A stretch of DNA of 64,000 nucleotides from Smittia aterrima (lineage: Eukaryota > Arthropoda > Insecta > Diptera > Chironomidae), in contig CP093829.1 of the NCBI GenBank assembly GCA_033063855.1, forward strand, positions 6,210,243-6,274,242, given 5' to 3'. Positions within the stretch are counted from its first letter, which is position 1. Each line of letters begins with the position of its first letter. Below the pieces are notes generated by a model. That model saw only the letters and a list, made by a program, of their open reading frames with translations. It was not told the DNA's origin and searched no databases. The translations under genes and the position numbers were made by a program. This document shows, in pieces, positions 1 through 10,840 of the stretch.

Positions 1-3000
1 GAACAAATAGTTTATTTGCATCGGCCGGGAGATGAAAGCCGAGCTTGTGGAGAAGTAGAACGAATGGCTGATAAACTAGAATTTTGTTTTGCTCAGCATT
101 GAAAGGAACCAAAGGAATCGATTGCTGTTTAACTATTGAAAAAAGTAAATTAGAATATTTCCTTGAATTTAAAAAATATGAACAAACTCACGAATGCAAT
201 GATAAGGAATTGGCTCCATAATCAGCTTACGAGCAGCTCGCTCTTCTGAATATTCTTCTTTGAGACTCAGCTTAACGTAGCAACATTCAATTAAAACTTG
301 TTGCAACCAAGAAACAAATTTTCCTTTATTCTCCTTCAGCAGACGGTCTCGAAGAACCTAAGAAATAAAATTGAATTACAAATCAATTCGTTAGTTACGC
401 AATGTTCTTCTTACCTTGATATCATCTGGCTGATTGTTGCTGCTGATTACAGATTCAGATGGCACATCGATTCCAGACTCGATTCTCGAAGGCGAATCCT
501 CCCAATCAGAAGTCTTCACTTCTCTTTCGTATTGAGAGTTCTCGAATTTCATTAGATCATCGAACTTTAAGACGGTGATGATGTCTTGTTGCAAAAGCTG
601 TTGAATAATCGCGATTCGTGATTTCATCTTTTGTCCCGAGTCTTTAATCTGATCAATTATGCTTCCAACTATGTCGTAGCATTTCTTGCTTTGGATGAAA
701 TACCAGTAAAGCTGATCCATCTCTTCCTGTGACCAAATGTCTCTGAAAAATTAAAAAAGAAAAAAATTAGATAACCTTACGAGACATATAAAGTTTAATA
801 ATTTATGACTGCGTCGGGAATCGAACCCGTGTCCTTTTGACTATTGGTCAGATGCTCATACCAACTGAGCTATGACTTGCACATTTCAAGCTTGGCAGAA
901 ACGTTATATGATCTTGTCACCACAATAAATAATTTAGAAATTTTAAACTTACTTGATCGAAGCATCATCACTTGATACAGGGCTGGGTAGAGCAATCTGT
1001 GGCTTCGGTGGCATGTTAATGAACTTGTGAATCACATATTCAATCAGATCCGACCAATCCTGTAAATATTTAAACGACGTAGAATACGTAATAGAGCTAA
1101 AGACATTATAGCTTACATCGCACAGTTCGTATTCTGTTTCCCAGATGGTCGAGTAAGTCTTCAATATTTTCGGCTGGAAGAGAATCGAAACTTGGTTCAC
1201 GTCTCCGCCTCCAACATGATGCATCATCGTGAAAATACAATCGTTAACAAACTCTCCATTGTTGTGGAAGTTCTCGAGGAGAATCCCGTAATGATTCATA
1301 ATGTCGATTGTTGAGAATTGTTTAATGTGCTCAATCAAATTAAATTCAGAGCTCGGCTCGTCGTGCTTCGAGACATTGTCAAGAAGAAGAAGCAAAATGT
1401 GATTCGTGACGACGAGATCTTGAAGATATTGACGAGACTGAAGGTTTGGATTGTAGCAGCGGAGAAGCAGCACAAACAAGTTCCGCAAATTCTCAGTTCT
1501 TCCGATTTGCAGTTGAAGTGTTTGAATGAGTTCTTTATCGACTGGCGATAAGTGAGTGCTTCTCTTGTAGACATCAAGCGCTTGAAGGAACTCTCGAATC
1601 GCAGTGACCACCAAATGAACTCTTCTTAAATAAGGTTTCAAGTTTCCATCTTGATGATGAGATGAAAGCTCAAGTTGCTCGCAGAGATAAACTCCCTCGA
1701 ATGTTAAGTAGCTGATGACCTCAAAGGACAGAACTGAGCTGATATGCTCGAGATCCAACTCAAGTTGCGCTGCAAACTTCAGGAAATATGTGACAAGCCA
1801 GAAGAAGTGGGACGTGTCGATTGATAATTGTGAATCTGTCAATAATTTCGAGTGAAGTTCCTGAACGAGGAAGCCGTAACCTTTCAATAAGAAGTCGACT
1901 GTGAATTCCTTGAGAATGTTCGAAATATCATCGTCAGTGGGCGTGTGATGAATCAATCCTTTCATGTTAATAATGGAGCTCTTGCTTCGCTTCACAAGCT
2001 TCTTACGTCGTTTCTCTTGAGACTTTACTGGAGTGCTTACTGTGCAGGCCTGTCGTTGCTTCTGAGCTGCGTTGAACCTTTGCTTTTGATTCGTTGTTGG
2101 TGGCTTTTGATGTGCGGGCTTTTGCTGTGGACTGTCGTCGTCATTACTTGACGTTGAAATTGATTCTTGGTTCTTATCGACATTTAAATCTCCTGTTAAT
2201 GGTGCAAGACGTGTTAATTGAAGCTTCTTCAATATGCCGTGAATATTACCTTGAGACACTTGCGTTCCGTATCCGCAATCGCTTTCTGGATTACTCGATG
2301 AGTATTTACCGCTGCTCGACTTTCTCTGTTTCTTTCCGTTCTTTTGACTGCCAGAGCTGTTTGAGCTGCTTTGGTTGCGAGACTTTGGGCACCACATCGT
2401 GTTCTTCGTTGACGAGTGTTGAGGGCTCTGTAATGATAAAAGTTAGAACGAGAGATCATCGAGTAAGTCGTGGAAACTCACCTTCATGATAACATCGTCG
2501 TTAGCAAACTCGTTGCTGTCGAAACTTGTCGACTGCATTGAATCGCTTGACATCTGATTTGAGCTCATCTTCGGTTTAGTTCGATTGAAGTTTGCTTGGA
2601 AGTCTCCGTTCGAAATTCGGTTGATTTCCGAGTCTTGTTGATCAGACATTTTCGTCATTTGTCCCGAGCAATTGTCAGACGAATCTGATGTTGGATCGGA
2701 TGTTAACATTGGACTTGATGATGCAAATTGTCCCGGTGATGTGTTACTTTCATTCTCCGAGCTTTCAGTGTGAGACGTTGCTTCAAACCAATGATTTAAA
2801 AGCTTCTGGAGATTGCCAACATGTTGATCTTTGTACATGAGAGCGATGAGTTGAACAATCGTCACGACCCAAAATGATTTTTGTGGGCAGGACATCAAAT
2901 GAATCAAAAGCTTGTCGATGCTTTGAGTAAAAAGATTCCACAGAATTTGATTCTGCATTGAAGTGTGAGATTCTTGATAAACATCTTCAGGAATGTGAAG

Positions 3001-3498
3001 AATGTTTCTCAGCAACAGAAGACAATTGTTAATGCTCTCGCATTGACTAGCTGACATCTTGTGATCGTTCTCAAGAATTCCTTTCATGTGATCGATAATC
3101 GCTTTGGTTCCTTTCAAATCGACAAAGCTCTCCTTGCTCGTGTATAAAAGTCGATTGAGTTCGTAGATTGTGTGACGACCAATCTCTGTTCGAGACATGA
3201 CTTCGACCGATAGAAGACATTCAATCGGCACGGTTAGGTTAACAAGAAGACGAATAGCACTGTCAGTGACTTCGCTGTCTTTGACATTTATCAACAACGG
3301 CATAATGTCCTTCTTCACGTTCTGTCCAAATCCAATCGCTCGACGGTAAGTTCTCAAAGTGTGGTCTTCCATTGACAATTTGTAATTAATCTCTTCCAAA
3401 ACAGACATGCACTCGGCACTGCAGGTGTAAGTGTCACCTTCCATTGTTCCCAATGAGGCAAACGTGTTGTGAATTTGTGGATTATATAAAAGCTCCAT
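1..3498 (-). CDS. tim: Timeless (TIM) circadian clock protein, 5' part, truncated by the left window edge
   Basis: This is the light-sensitive partner of PERIOD in the insect clock. It enters the nucleus with PER and represses CLK/CYC. Exons read on the minus strand are 3498-2482, 2427-1117, 1059-953, 742-415, 357-192 and 132-1, which give about 1020 residues; the C-terminus lies off the window. The ATG at 3498 is chosen because no in-frame ATG occurs between it and the stop at 3561-3559, and because the protein then begins like short Drosophila TIM. Signature stretches are [10 protein letters not shown] (about residues 52-61), SDCGYGTQ (about 388-395), a run of [11 protein letters not shown], the basic nuclear-localisation stretch [11 protein letters not shown] (about 479-489) and [17 protein letters not shown], which is restored when the 57-bp intron 1116-1060 is removed. 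The long acidic run of Drosophila TIM is absent and a Ser-rich segment stands there instead. This is drosophila-type tim, not timeout. Known: family role. Inferred: splice sites. Confidence 0.95.
806..880 (-). pseudogene. tRNA-like element inside a tim intron
   Basis: It lies in the 210-bp intron between tim exons 3 and 4, on the same strand as tim. Read on the minus strand it has a good A-box region (TAGCTCAGTTGG) and a B box (GGTTCGATTCC) at tRNA-like spacing. The expected acceptor stem does not form: the 3' side CGCAGTC finds no partner in the 5' flank. The anticodon loop lacks the usual U before the anticodon, and the T stem carries a mismatch at its base. It is most simply a tRNA pseudogene or the head of a tRNA-derived SINE. 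No tail or target-site duplication was recognised. Confidence 0.5.
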
Positions 3499-4999
3499 GG
3501 CTTGATGACGAAGTTCAACTGACAAAGGTTGAAATTTGAATGAGCTAAGGCGTTCAAATTATGTTATTCTTAAAATTATGATCTGATAAGCGATAGCAAC
3601 ATTTGTCTTTAGTAATTTTTTGTTCAGCGCGAGATCCATTAAACATCTAGAAATATTGAAAGAGAAAAGAGATTTTAAAGACGAGTTGAGTTGAGTGTGA
3701 CGAGTTTGATTGTGATTGTTTAATTAATTTATGACGAGCGAAAGAAAATTGTCAACGCATTTTCCAGTGAATTTTTCATTTCAGTCAGAGAAAGAAATCG
3801 CCTACATTCGACGCAAAACATGTTCCTCCTCGAGAACGATGTGAGCTTACGCAAGTGGTGAAAAGCGTTAGCAGGAAAATCGTTTAAGCACAAGTACGAT
3901 GAACGTGAGTTTTCTGTCACATCCACATCGATTTCCTTTAATGATTTTATGGCGTAGTTCGTTTGTAAGTCTTCACGGTTGTCGAGGAGTTTAGAGGTAA
4001 CTTAGTAATTATATCGCTGATTGGATATCGGAGTAAGTTTGTTTGATTATGCGACAGAGTGGAAAACTTCAGCACGTTACCAAACATTTCATTCTCTTGG
4101 TTGCCGAATTATGTCAACGACAGAGAATGCAACGTTTTTGAGAACGTCAATGAAATTGTACCATTCGGAAAATCACGTTTACGTGTTGTTTGTGACAAAA
4201 ATGGATTTGAAGCTTTATAAAGACGAGTTTAAAAATTATTTGCGACGACCAAAACGTGTTGTAAAAAGTTTGTGATTAATTATTTTTAAACTCCTCTAAC
4301 TTTAATTTGTAACTTTCAACTCCAAGAGCCAAAAGTTTAAAAATAAGCGAAAGATTTTGTAATGAGCTGGACTCTGTCTTAAGTTCAAAACATAATTAGG
4401 AAGAGTGTCGTCACACTAAGACATTGAAATGAATTTTAATTAAAATCCAATTTTGCATTACCTCTTCTATAAAGAGTCTTCATGCTGATCTTGTGAACAT
4501 TATGATTAATTAAAGAATGGAAAATGAGTGTTTTTATAAGAGATAAAAGACTTACATGATTCCAAGACTGAAAACTAAATGATTTACTGTTTTCTCAGAA
4601 CTATTCCAACAACTTAGAATCAAACGACGTTAACTCCAAGTTAAGGCAAAATTTGTTTGTTTTTTCGAAATTGACTTTTCTATTTTGAAACAGTTTTTAC
4701 GAAATCTTCTTCGTTTTCACTTTAACTTCACAGTTCACTTTAATTTTGAGTAAAAATGCTGCAAATTTACTTTTATTTTCAAGTTATTAACTTTTTTCCT
4801 TAATCACTTTTTCTGAAATATTTTTTAAATATTTTCAAGAGCTCAAGTTTACTGATCCACTCGATAAGACTGCAGGATTGAAATTAAACTCTTAGATTTA
4901 CCGGAATGTGACTTCGAAGTGAAACTCTCATCTGAGAGACGAGTGCGCAATTGCGAGAATAACTTTTCCACTCGCCGTGAAAAACATTTAATATTGACT

Positions 5000-5018
5000 C
5001 ACGTGGATTCTCAACGTG
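5000..5018. promoter_or_regulatory. Tandem E-box pair upstream of tim (CACGTG-N7-AACGTG)
   Basis: A perfect CACGTG at 5000-5005 is followed, after 7 nt, by AACGTG at 5013-5018, about 1.5 kb upstream of the tim start codon. A canonical E-box followed after 6-7 nt by an E-box-like half is the described arrangement of CLOCK/CYCLE-responsive elements in clock genes. The position upstream of a core CLK/CYC target makes a regulatory role likely. Orientation relative to the tim promoter is not constrained by the palindromic first site. Confidence 0.6.
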
Positions 5019-5537
5019 CATGATTGGCACGCTATTCTGTGTGTGCTGTATTTCTGTCTGGATGCGGCAGAAAATATTCAGCGGTTTGGTAATAACTGAC
5101 AGCACATTTATTGACCCATCGTGAATTAAGTGATCGGCGGTTAGAAACGAAAAAACCGAAATTGATTCCATTTTTATCACAAACATTTATTCGTGTTCAA
5201 TAAAGTCACATTCGTTCACACGATTTCTTTGAAGCGTCATCAATTTTTCGAACAAATTTTCATCACATGCAATCTCTCGCTTTTGTTTAATCGCGTCGAC
5301 CTACGCAAGACTTTTATGAAATTTCTTAAGTAATTGCAGTGACGAAAAAAACGTTAACTTTTGTAAGAATTCTTTCTTAATTAGAATCTCACATTTCTCA
5401 CAAAGTTCAAGGAAGTTTATTTTCTGAAACGTTGAAATTAAAATAGCCACGCTTGCGAGTTTAGGACTGTTAAAATAGATTTCTTTTGAAATGATTTAAA
5501 ATTAGGAAGAATCTCACTGGAATCAAATGGCAGCGTG

Positions 5538-5543
5538 CACGTG
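5538..5543. promoter_or_regulatory. Second canonical E-box upstream of tim
   Basis: A perfect CACGTG directly abuts AGCGTG (5532-5537). It lies about 2 kb upstream of the tim ATG and about 700 bp beyond the 3' end of PDCD10. A lone hexamer is weak evidence because others occur in the window; it is listed because it is the second CACGTG in the tim upstream region. Confidence 0.35.
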
Positions 5544-6242
5544 GAGGATCAAATTTAAAAGCTTTCGCAGAACAAAAATATTTTTCAATGAACTTTTTTT
5601 TACAAGTCTGCTATTGATAGCCCAAGCATTTGAGATTTTCGTGTCGAGAACGTGCTGCGAAAACGAGGCAAAACAGTCTTTCGATTTCATCAACGAATAA
5701 TTTATTATTTCTTCATCAAAACGATTTCTTATTTACAGGAGCTTTTCAATTAATACATTTTCACTAAATTTATTGTTTAGTTTTCCGTTATCCACTTAAC
5801 GTCGCTCGCCTTCTTGCGAATCAAAAATATTTTCTCTTTAGCTAAAATAAGTTTCATTCTTCGTCTGTTAATTTTCCTTTTTCCTAACGAATCGTCATAA
5901 AAGGAAACATTGCAGTCAGTGCGTTATTCTCATTCGGTTTAGAAGTTTTCACTTTAATTGAAATGTCAATTTCTCTTGAAATGTTTACTTAGTCAACAAA
6001 TAACTTTTCACTTGTAAATATTTGTTAGCAATCTTGAGTGAAATTAAACTTTTTGCAAATGACGATATTTATTTCATAGATTTAAAGTTCTGCTGCATAG
6101 TTTGTCGTTATCAGGAAAGGATGAAAACTATTACGAAGAAACAGTGAAATTAAAATTCCCTGAAGTGCAATATCAAGGGAAACTTGCTTCTAAATGTAGT
6201 TTAAAAGAAAATAAATGAAAGTTCTTTTCGCAACTGATGCAC

Positions 6243-7650
6243 TTATTCACATTTATTCTTGACTGTTATCATTATCTGAAATGAAAGAGAGAGACAAGAT
6301 AATGACTTTCCTATCAAATTAAAGCTTGAGAACAAACCTGGTTCGTGACATGTACGAGAAAGAGTGCGCTTACGAATACTGCATCGGCTTGTCCTTCTTT
6401 GAAATACTCCTTGAGCGTCGTGCTGAATTTCTTTGAATATTTTACAAACTCTTTCTTCCTTTGCTCCACTGCTTGCTTGCCAGATGTTCCGGGAATGAAA
6501 CCGACAACTTCATTCACAGCATCCAACAGCTTTTTAATGGCACTTGCGATCTCTCTGTTGAACGAGAAAGAATTATTCTTCATTCGTTTTTTTTCTATTA
6601 TTAGTTCAACTCACTTTATTGTTTCAAGAAAAGTCCTGCGGTCAGTGATCTCGTCAGGAATCCGGCTAAGGATGCGCTTAAGCGCTGCCGACTTCTTGTT
6701 GAGTTCTTGGAATGCATCTTCACTTCTGTTCAAGCGGTATTCTATCACTGTCGATTTTCCGGTTTTGTTTTCATTGCCATGATCAAAGAAGATGAACGAA
6801 CGCGAATCAGAAAAGAAAGAAAGAAAAGAAGTTATAAAACGTGAATGAAAATCATCAACTTCACGACAACGTCAGGTTTATCAAGCATCCACTACACACA
6901 CCAAAAACAATTAACGACTGTTACATCGGCGGTTAGATTTGCTAGACCGATGGGCAATTGTGAGAAAGAAAAAGCGAAACAGGAAGTTCGCATATGCTTC
7001 GTCTTCACAACTACGGTCTGCGTGTGGTTACTGCCCGCTTACTGATCATACGGAACCGAAGAAAGAAAAGTCGGCAAGCATGTAACTTCGGTAGTTGTTT
7101 CATGTGATGGATAATTGATCGCTTTCTAACGTGAAATCTTAAATGACGATTTCATGTTCCGCCACCGACAATAATCTAACACTTTTGCTCTAATGACTTG
7201 ATGTCACTTTTTCTTCGCAGTAAACAAACATCGAATGATTCATCAAATCAACAACTTACAATCTGATGTGTCTGAAAGTGCTTGTTGGGCTCCTTGTAGT
7301 CTAAGAACGCTCTCGTACATATTCACATTGAGGTTTCCTTTATCTGTTGGCACATTTTTAATATCACAATGATTTACGAGTTAGATGAGATATGATTAGA
7401 TAAACTTACGGATGATTCCCTTTACCAGCTCGAACGTCAGTCCAGGGTTTGATTGTTCAGCTTTCGTAAGCGCCGCTCGTAAAGTCTGAGACGCCACCAC
7501 ATCGCGTTTCTCAAGCTGTAATTAAACAAGATAATATGAGTTTAAAGGTGAAAAGTTTTGCTTCAGCGAACTTACCTGTAAAAGTATCGGTCGGATGAGA
7601 ATGGGAAGAACTAAAGAATTTAATGGATTTTCGTTGTCCATCATTGTCAT
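6243..7650 (-). CDS. PDCD10: Programmed cell death protein 10 / CCM3 orthologue
   Basis: PDCD10 (CCM3) is a small scaffold that binds GCKIII kinases and striatin (STRIPAK) and acts in junction, vessel or tracheal tube integrity and Golgi function. Exons on the minus strand are 7650-7576, 7515-7410, 7343-7260, 6747-6615, 6554-6338 and 6275-6243. They join in frame to 215 residues, close to the human protein (about 212). The N-terminal part contains [19 protein letters not shown], the dimerisation helices. The C-terminal focal-adhesion-targeting-like half contains [26 protein letters not shown] and [12 protein letters not shown], then a short last exon coding TVKNKCE before TAA. The start ATG at 7650 is followed by two more Met codons (7644 and 7641), any of which could serve. 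The loop after [10 protein letters not shown] ([10 protein letters not shown]) differs from vertebrates. It is divergent from the phosphatase gene on its right. Confidence 0.9.
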
Positions 7651-7949
7651 CTTCTGAAGAACACAATTGCCAAGAATTTGAGCTATTCACTCCGCGAAAA
7701 ATCACTCTCAAAACGTCGCCAAACACATTTATTTTCGAGGAAATCAAAAATTGACGATCAAAATATTTTTTTTTCTCAGACGCTTTGTTTAACGCCCTTC
7801 ACAAGTTCGAGAAGAATTTTGAATCGCTTAAGCGCTTTTGAGTAGTTTCTTTCTTTATTTTGAACAGAGATCTCTGAATTAATTTAATTTCATTATTTCG
7901 GTTCGTAGTTGCGTTGGTTTATTATCGGATTTGAAGTCACAGATCGCGG
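7651..7949. promoter_or_regulatory. Shared divergent promoter interval, PDCD10 / PPM1L-like
   Basis: The two start codons face away from each other across 299 bp, so both core promoters and both leaders must fit here unless upstream exons exist. The interval is AT-rich, with a T-run near 7770. I could not assign a clear TATA box or initiator. Confidence 0.45.
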
Positions 7950-9784
7950 ATGGATGATGACTTAGAGGAGATCGCCTTGAAGCAAGCTTGCGCGTCACAA
8001 ATGAAAATGCTTTCAAAGTTTGCTTATGGGATCTTCAATCGGCCAGGAAATTTCAGCATTACGCATATTTTGAGAATATTCCTGCGACCAGAGATCTTGT
8101 TTTTCGCCATCATAATCTTCGTGTTCTGCTTTTATCTTCAAGCAATTGAACTGAGCGCTAATGGATTTATCAATCGAATATCGAACACTCTGAAATTTAA
8201 GTCATCCCAGTCAACGATTTCGTTTGCTTCTTCAGTAGCTGAACGAGATTCCTGGGATGAAGTCAAGACACAGTCAGCAGTTTATGCAGTTCAAGGAAGA
8301 CGACCGCGCATGGAAGATAGGTGAGTGACTGCGATTTGCGTTTCAATCGTGCATTATTGGAAGGTTCCCAAGAAATTTGTCTTCTTTGGACCTCAATGGG
8401 GAAGTTTGATTGATATTCAAAACAACGAAGCGCGCAGATCTCTTCTCGCTCCCTTTCTCTTGAGGAAGAAGCATCGCTGTTTCTAATAATAGAATTACGA
8501 ATTGCCACTAAACATACGCAATCATTCTTCTTCTTATTTTCTCTCGTGCTTGTGACACTTTTCGTATGTTTAACAACAGAATAGAAGATTTAGGGAGAAC
8601 AGCGATTACATCACGTTGCATCTCCCACCTGCTTGATTTTTCTTAACATCTGCCTCTTTTTTTTAGATTTGTTGTGCAAGAGAATGTTCAAGGCTCTACA
8701 GGAATTTCAATGTTTGCAATTTTCGATGGTCACGGCGGAGAGTTTGCAGCTGATTTTGCAAAAGACATTTTGGTGCAAAATTTGTTCAATAAGATCACCG
8801 AATCGTCGCAGCTGGCAAAGAGTCGCAGCTTTCAAAAATTAAATGGCATTCGACCGGAGTCTGCTGATGATGATAATGATCTCAATTGTGGTGATAAAAG
8901 AAAACGAGATGAGCCAGAAGCAACTTTGTTGCAACGTAAACCTAGTGGTAAAAAAGTGTCTAAGACATCTGACGATCTGTACGATAACAAAATAGCTAAT
9001 GGCCTTGAAACAGACTTAATAGGTTCTATGTTCAAGCCAAATATTTTCAAGCAGACTGCACCTGGAGAAGCTCCGCCTCCTCCTAAGACTTACGACGCTA
9101 AATGTTACGTCGATAATGAAAGTAAAGTTAACTACGGAAAGATGATAACTGATGAAGTTCTTTTCGCTGATCACAAGCTTGTGGAGAAAGCGAAACGTCA
9201 ATCGAATGTTGCAGGAACTACCGCGCTCATTGCGATTCTTGAAGGTTCAAAGTTGACTGTAGCTAATGTTGGTGATTCACGTGGTGTCATGTGTGATTTC
9301 AAAGGAAACGCGATCCCGTTATCATTCGATCACAAACCGCAGAGTGCACGCGAGCACAAACGAATTAAGGAAGCCGGTGGATTTATTGCTTTTAAAGGTG
9401 TCTGGCGAGTGTCGGGAATTTTAGCGACAAGTCGAGCTATGGGAGATTATCCACTGAAGCCTAACTTTGTCATCGCTGATCCTGATATCCTGACGTTTGA
9501 TTTGGCAGATCACAAGTAAGAAATTGCAGTGAAAATAATTTTCAGAAATCGTAAATTTTATTTCTTCTAGGCCACAGTTTCTTATATTAGCCAGCGATGG
9601 ACTTTGGGACACGTTCTCGAATGAAGAAGCAGTTGCGTATATCCGAGAGCATTTGAACGAGCCACATTACGGCGCCAAGAGCATCACGCTCCAATCTTAC
9701 GCACGTGGCTCCGTCGACAACATTTCAACGATTGTCATCGTGTTTCAAAACGGAATTTATCAAATTGGATCATCCTCGAAATGA
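7950..9784 (+). CDS. PPM1L: PPM1L-like membrane-anchored PP2C protein phosphatase
   Basis: This is a metal-dependent Ser/Thr phosphatase of the PPM/PP2C family; mammalian PPM1L sits at the ER and dephosphorylates stress kinases and ceramide-transport proteins. Exons are 7950-8320, 8667-9515 and 9571-9784, joining to 477 residues. A hydrophobic segment at about residues 49-65 is a probable membrane anchor. PP2C motifs follow in order: GRRPRMEDR (ending at 124, metal and phosphate site), DGHGG (144-148), GTTA, NVGDSRG, SRAMGDYPLKP, SDGLWDTFSNEEA and GSVDNIS. The protein is longer than human PPM1L (360) because of a charged, low-complexity insert of roughly 100 residues after the DGHGG strand, containing KRKRDE and a short proline run. 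The same kind of insert is expected in fly orthologues (CG7115 type). The first intron is 346 bp with nothing recognisable in it. Confidence 0.92.
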
Positions 9785-10244
9785 TTCAAAATTGACTCGA
9801 GCTTATGCGTTTTATATTTCTTAGTATAGTAGAAATCAATTGGAAAACCCTTGTTACTGATCAAAATTTTTGAATATTGTTGACTCCTTTTCGAATCAAA
9901 ACTTTTGATACTTGAACTTAAAGAAGAAAGGAAATGTGAAGTTAGTCTGCATGGCGAAAACGCTCTCGAATGTTACAATTAAGTTTTCTTCTTTCTTCTC
10001 TATTTATTATGCATTTTCTCATCACATCTTGTTTGTTATATGAAATCGTCCTGAGAAGGATAAACTTTAGAGCGCACATTGTAACTCCACAATTTAGAAA
10101 CTTTTTTCTTATGGAAAAGCTCAATCGAAATATTTGCAGACTTTAATTCATAAAATTATTTCACTTTGCCAATTTGTTACATCATTAAATTTCATGAAAT
10201 TCAATTAAAGTTGTTTATAAAATCTTAAAGATTCTTGCTAACTT
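9785..10244. other. Intergenic spacer, nothing recognised
   Basis: AT-rich sequence after the phosphatase stop. It presumably carries the phosphatase 3' end. I see no open frame, repeat or RNA gene. Confidence 0.5.
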
Positions 10245-10565
10245 TCGATTTCAGGAAAAAAGCTCAACGCGAAATTCTAGATAAAATTTAAAAGCACAAC
10301 GAAAAGCCACGCGATAAGCTTTCATGGAAATGGAATACTTTAATCAAGATTTTAATAAAACTCGAACTTTTCTGATGACATCAAAGCAAATCATTGAGTC
10401 TCGTCATCCATTCTCGATGTGTTCAGCATTTCATAAAGTTCTTCGTTTCTTCATTTAGGGTTTAGCAACTCGTTTTGATTTTGCTTTGTTGTTGGACAAT
10501 TTTAATTTGACAATAAATAACATGACTCAGCTGTCACTGGAACTACAATTAGATATTCAAGGTTA
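10245..10565 (+). pseudogene. P450 3'-half relic, copy a
   Basis: Remnants of P450 exons lie in order without a frame. At about 10250-10365 there is a decayed copy of exon 2 (the EKARREVLEKIEKH...[10 protein letters not shown] region). At about 10388-10420 a piece matches the KENIESRHPF region of exon 3. At about 10455-10562 a copy of the last exon ([14 protein letters not shown]... onward) is still readable with stops. The same decayed unit recurs at 13725, 18485 and 23945, each time upstream of an array gene, so the P450 died before the blocks duplicated. Confidence 0.75.
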
Positions 10566-10769
10566 ATCAAGAAATTGTAGTAAAACTTTTAAATTCGCAT
10601 ATTCATCAAAATAATCATTTTTATCTAAAGCTTATCAACGATAAGTTTTTTTTATCTTACAATTTCCAAATTTGGAGTTTCTTCTGAATTAGGAATTCTT
10701 TTCTTGTTTGTGTGAATTTTATACTGTGAATACAAAAAGAATATTTTGAACTGTGTTAGGTAATTATAA

Positions 10770-10805
10770 TATAAATGCGTCTCGATATTTACCTTTTATT
10801 CAGTC
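10770..10805 (+). promoter_or_regulatory. Core promoter of P450-1 (TATA plus TCAGTC initiator)
   Basis: TATAAAT at 10770-10776 is followed by TCAGTC at 10800-10805. With +1 at the A of the initiator (10802), the TATA element begins near -31 and the leader to the ATG at 10841 is about 39 nt. The same spacing is kept in P450-2 to P450-5. Confidence 0.6.
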
Positions 10806-10840
10806 ATTCTCAAGCTGTCGGCCGGAACAGTTTATTCAAA

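Larger units (their letters stand above)
3562..6242. other. tim upstream region without recognisable coding sequence
   Basis: This stretch separates the tim start codon from the end of PDCD10. The short open frames in it begin mostly at non-ATG codons, have no family resemblance and are AT-rich noise. Non-coding 5' exons of tim probably lie here, because the stop shortly upstream of the ATG shows the leader is not coding, but I cannot place a transcription start. The only structured signals I trust are the two E-box sites listed separately. Confidence 0.6.

Noticed and set aside
1..3498. tim locus as timeout/TIMELESS of the replication fork
   Set aside because: The [19 protein letters not shown] and [11 protein letters not shown] stretches are those of the circadian paralogue.
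4021..4275. 84-codon plus-strand open frame upstream of tim
   Set aside because: Begins at TTG, has no recognisable domain, and lies in AT-rich upstream DNA.
10775..10840. Upstream in-frame ATG extending P450-1 by 22 residues
   Set aside because: The equivalent upstream frame in P450-2 is out of frame and the ATG lies upstream of the initiator element, so it would not be in the mRNA.
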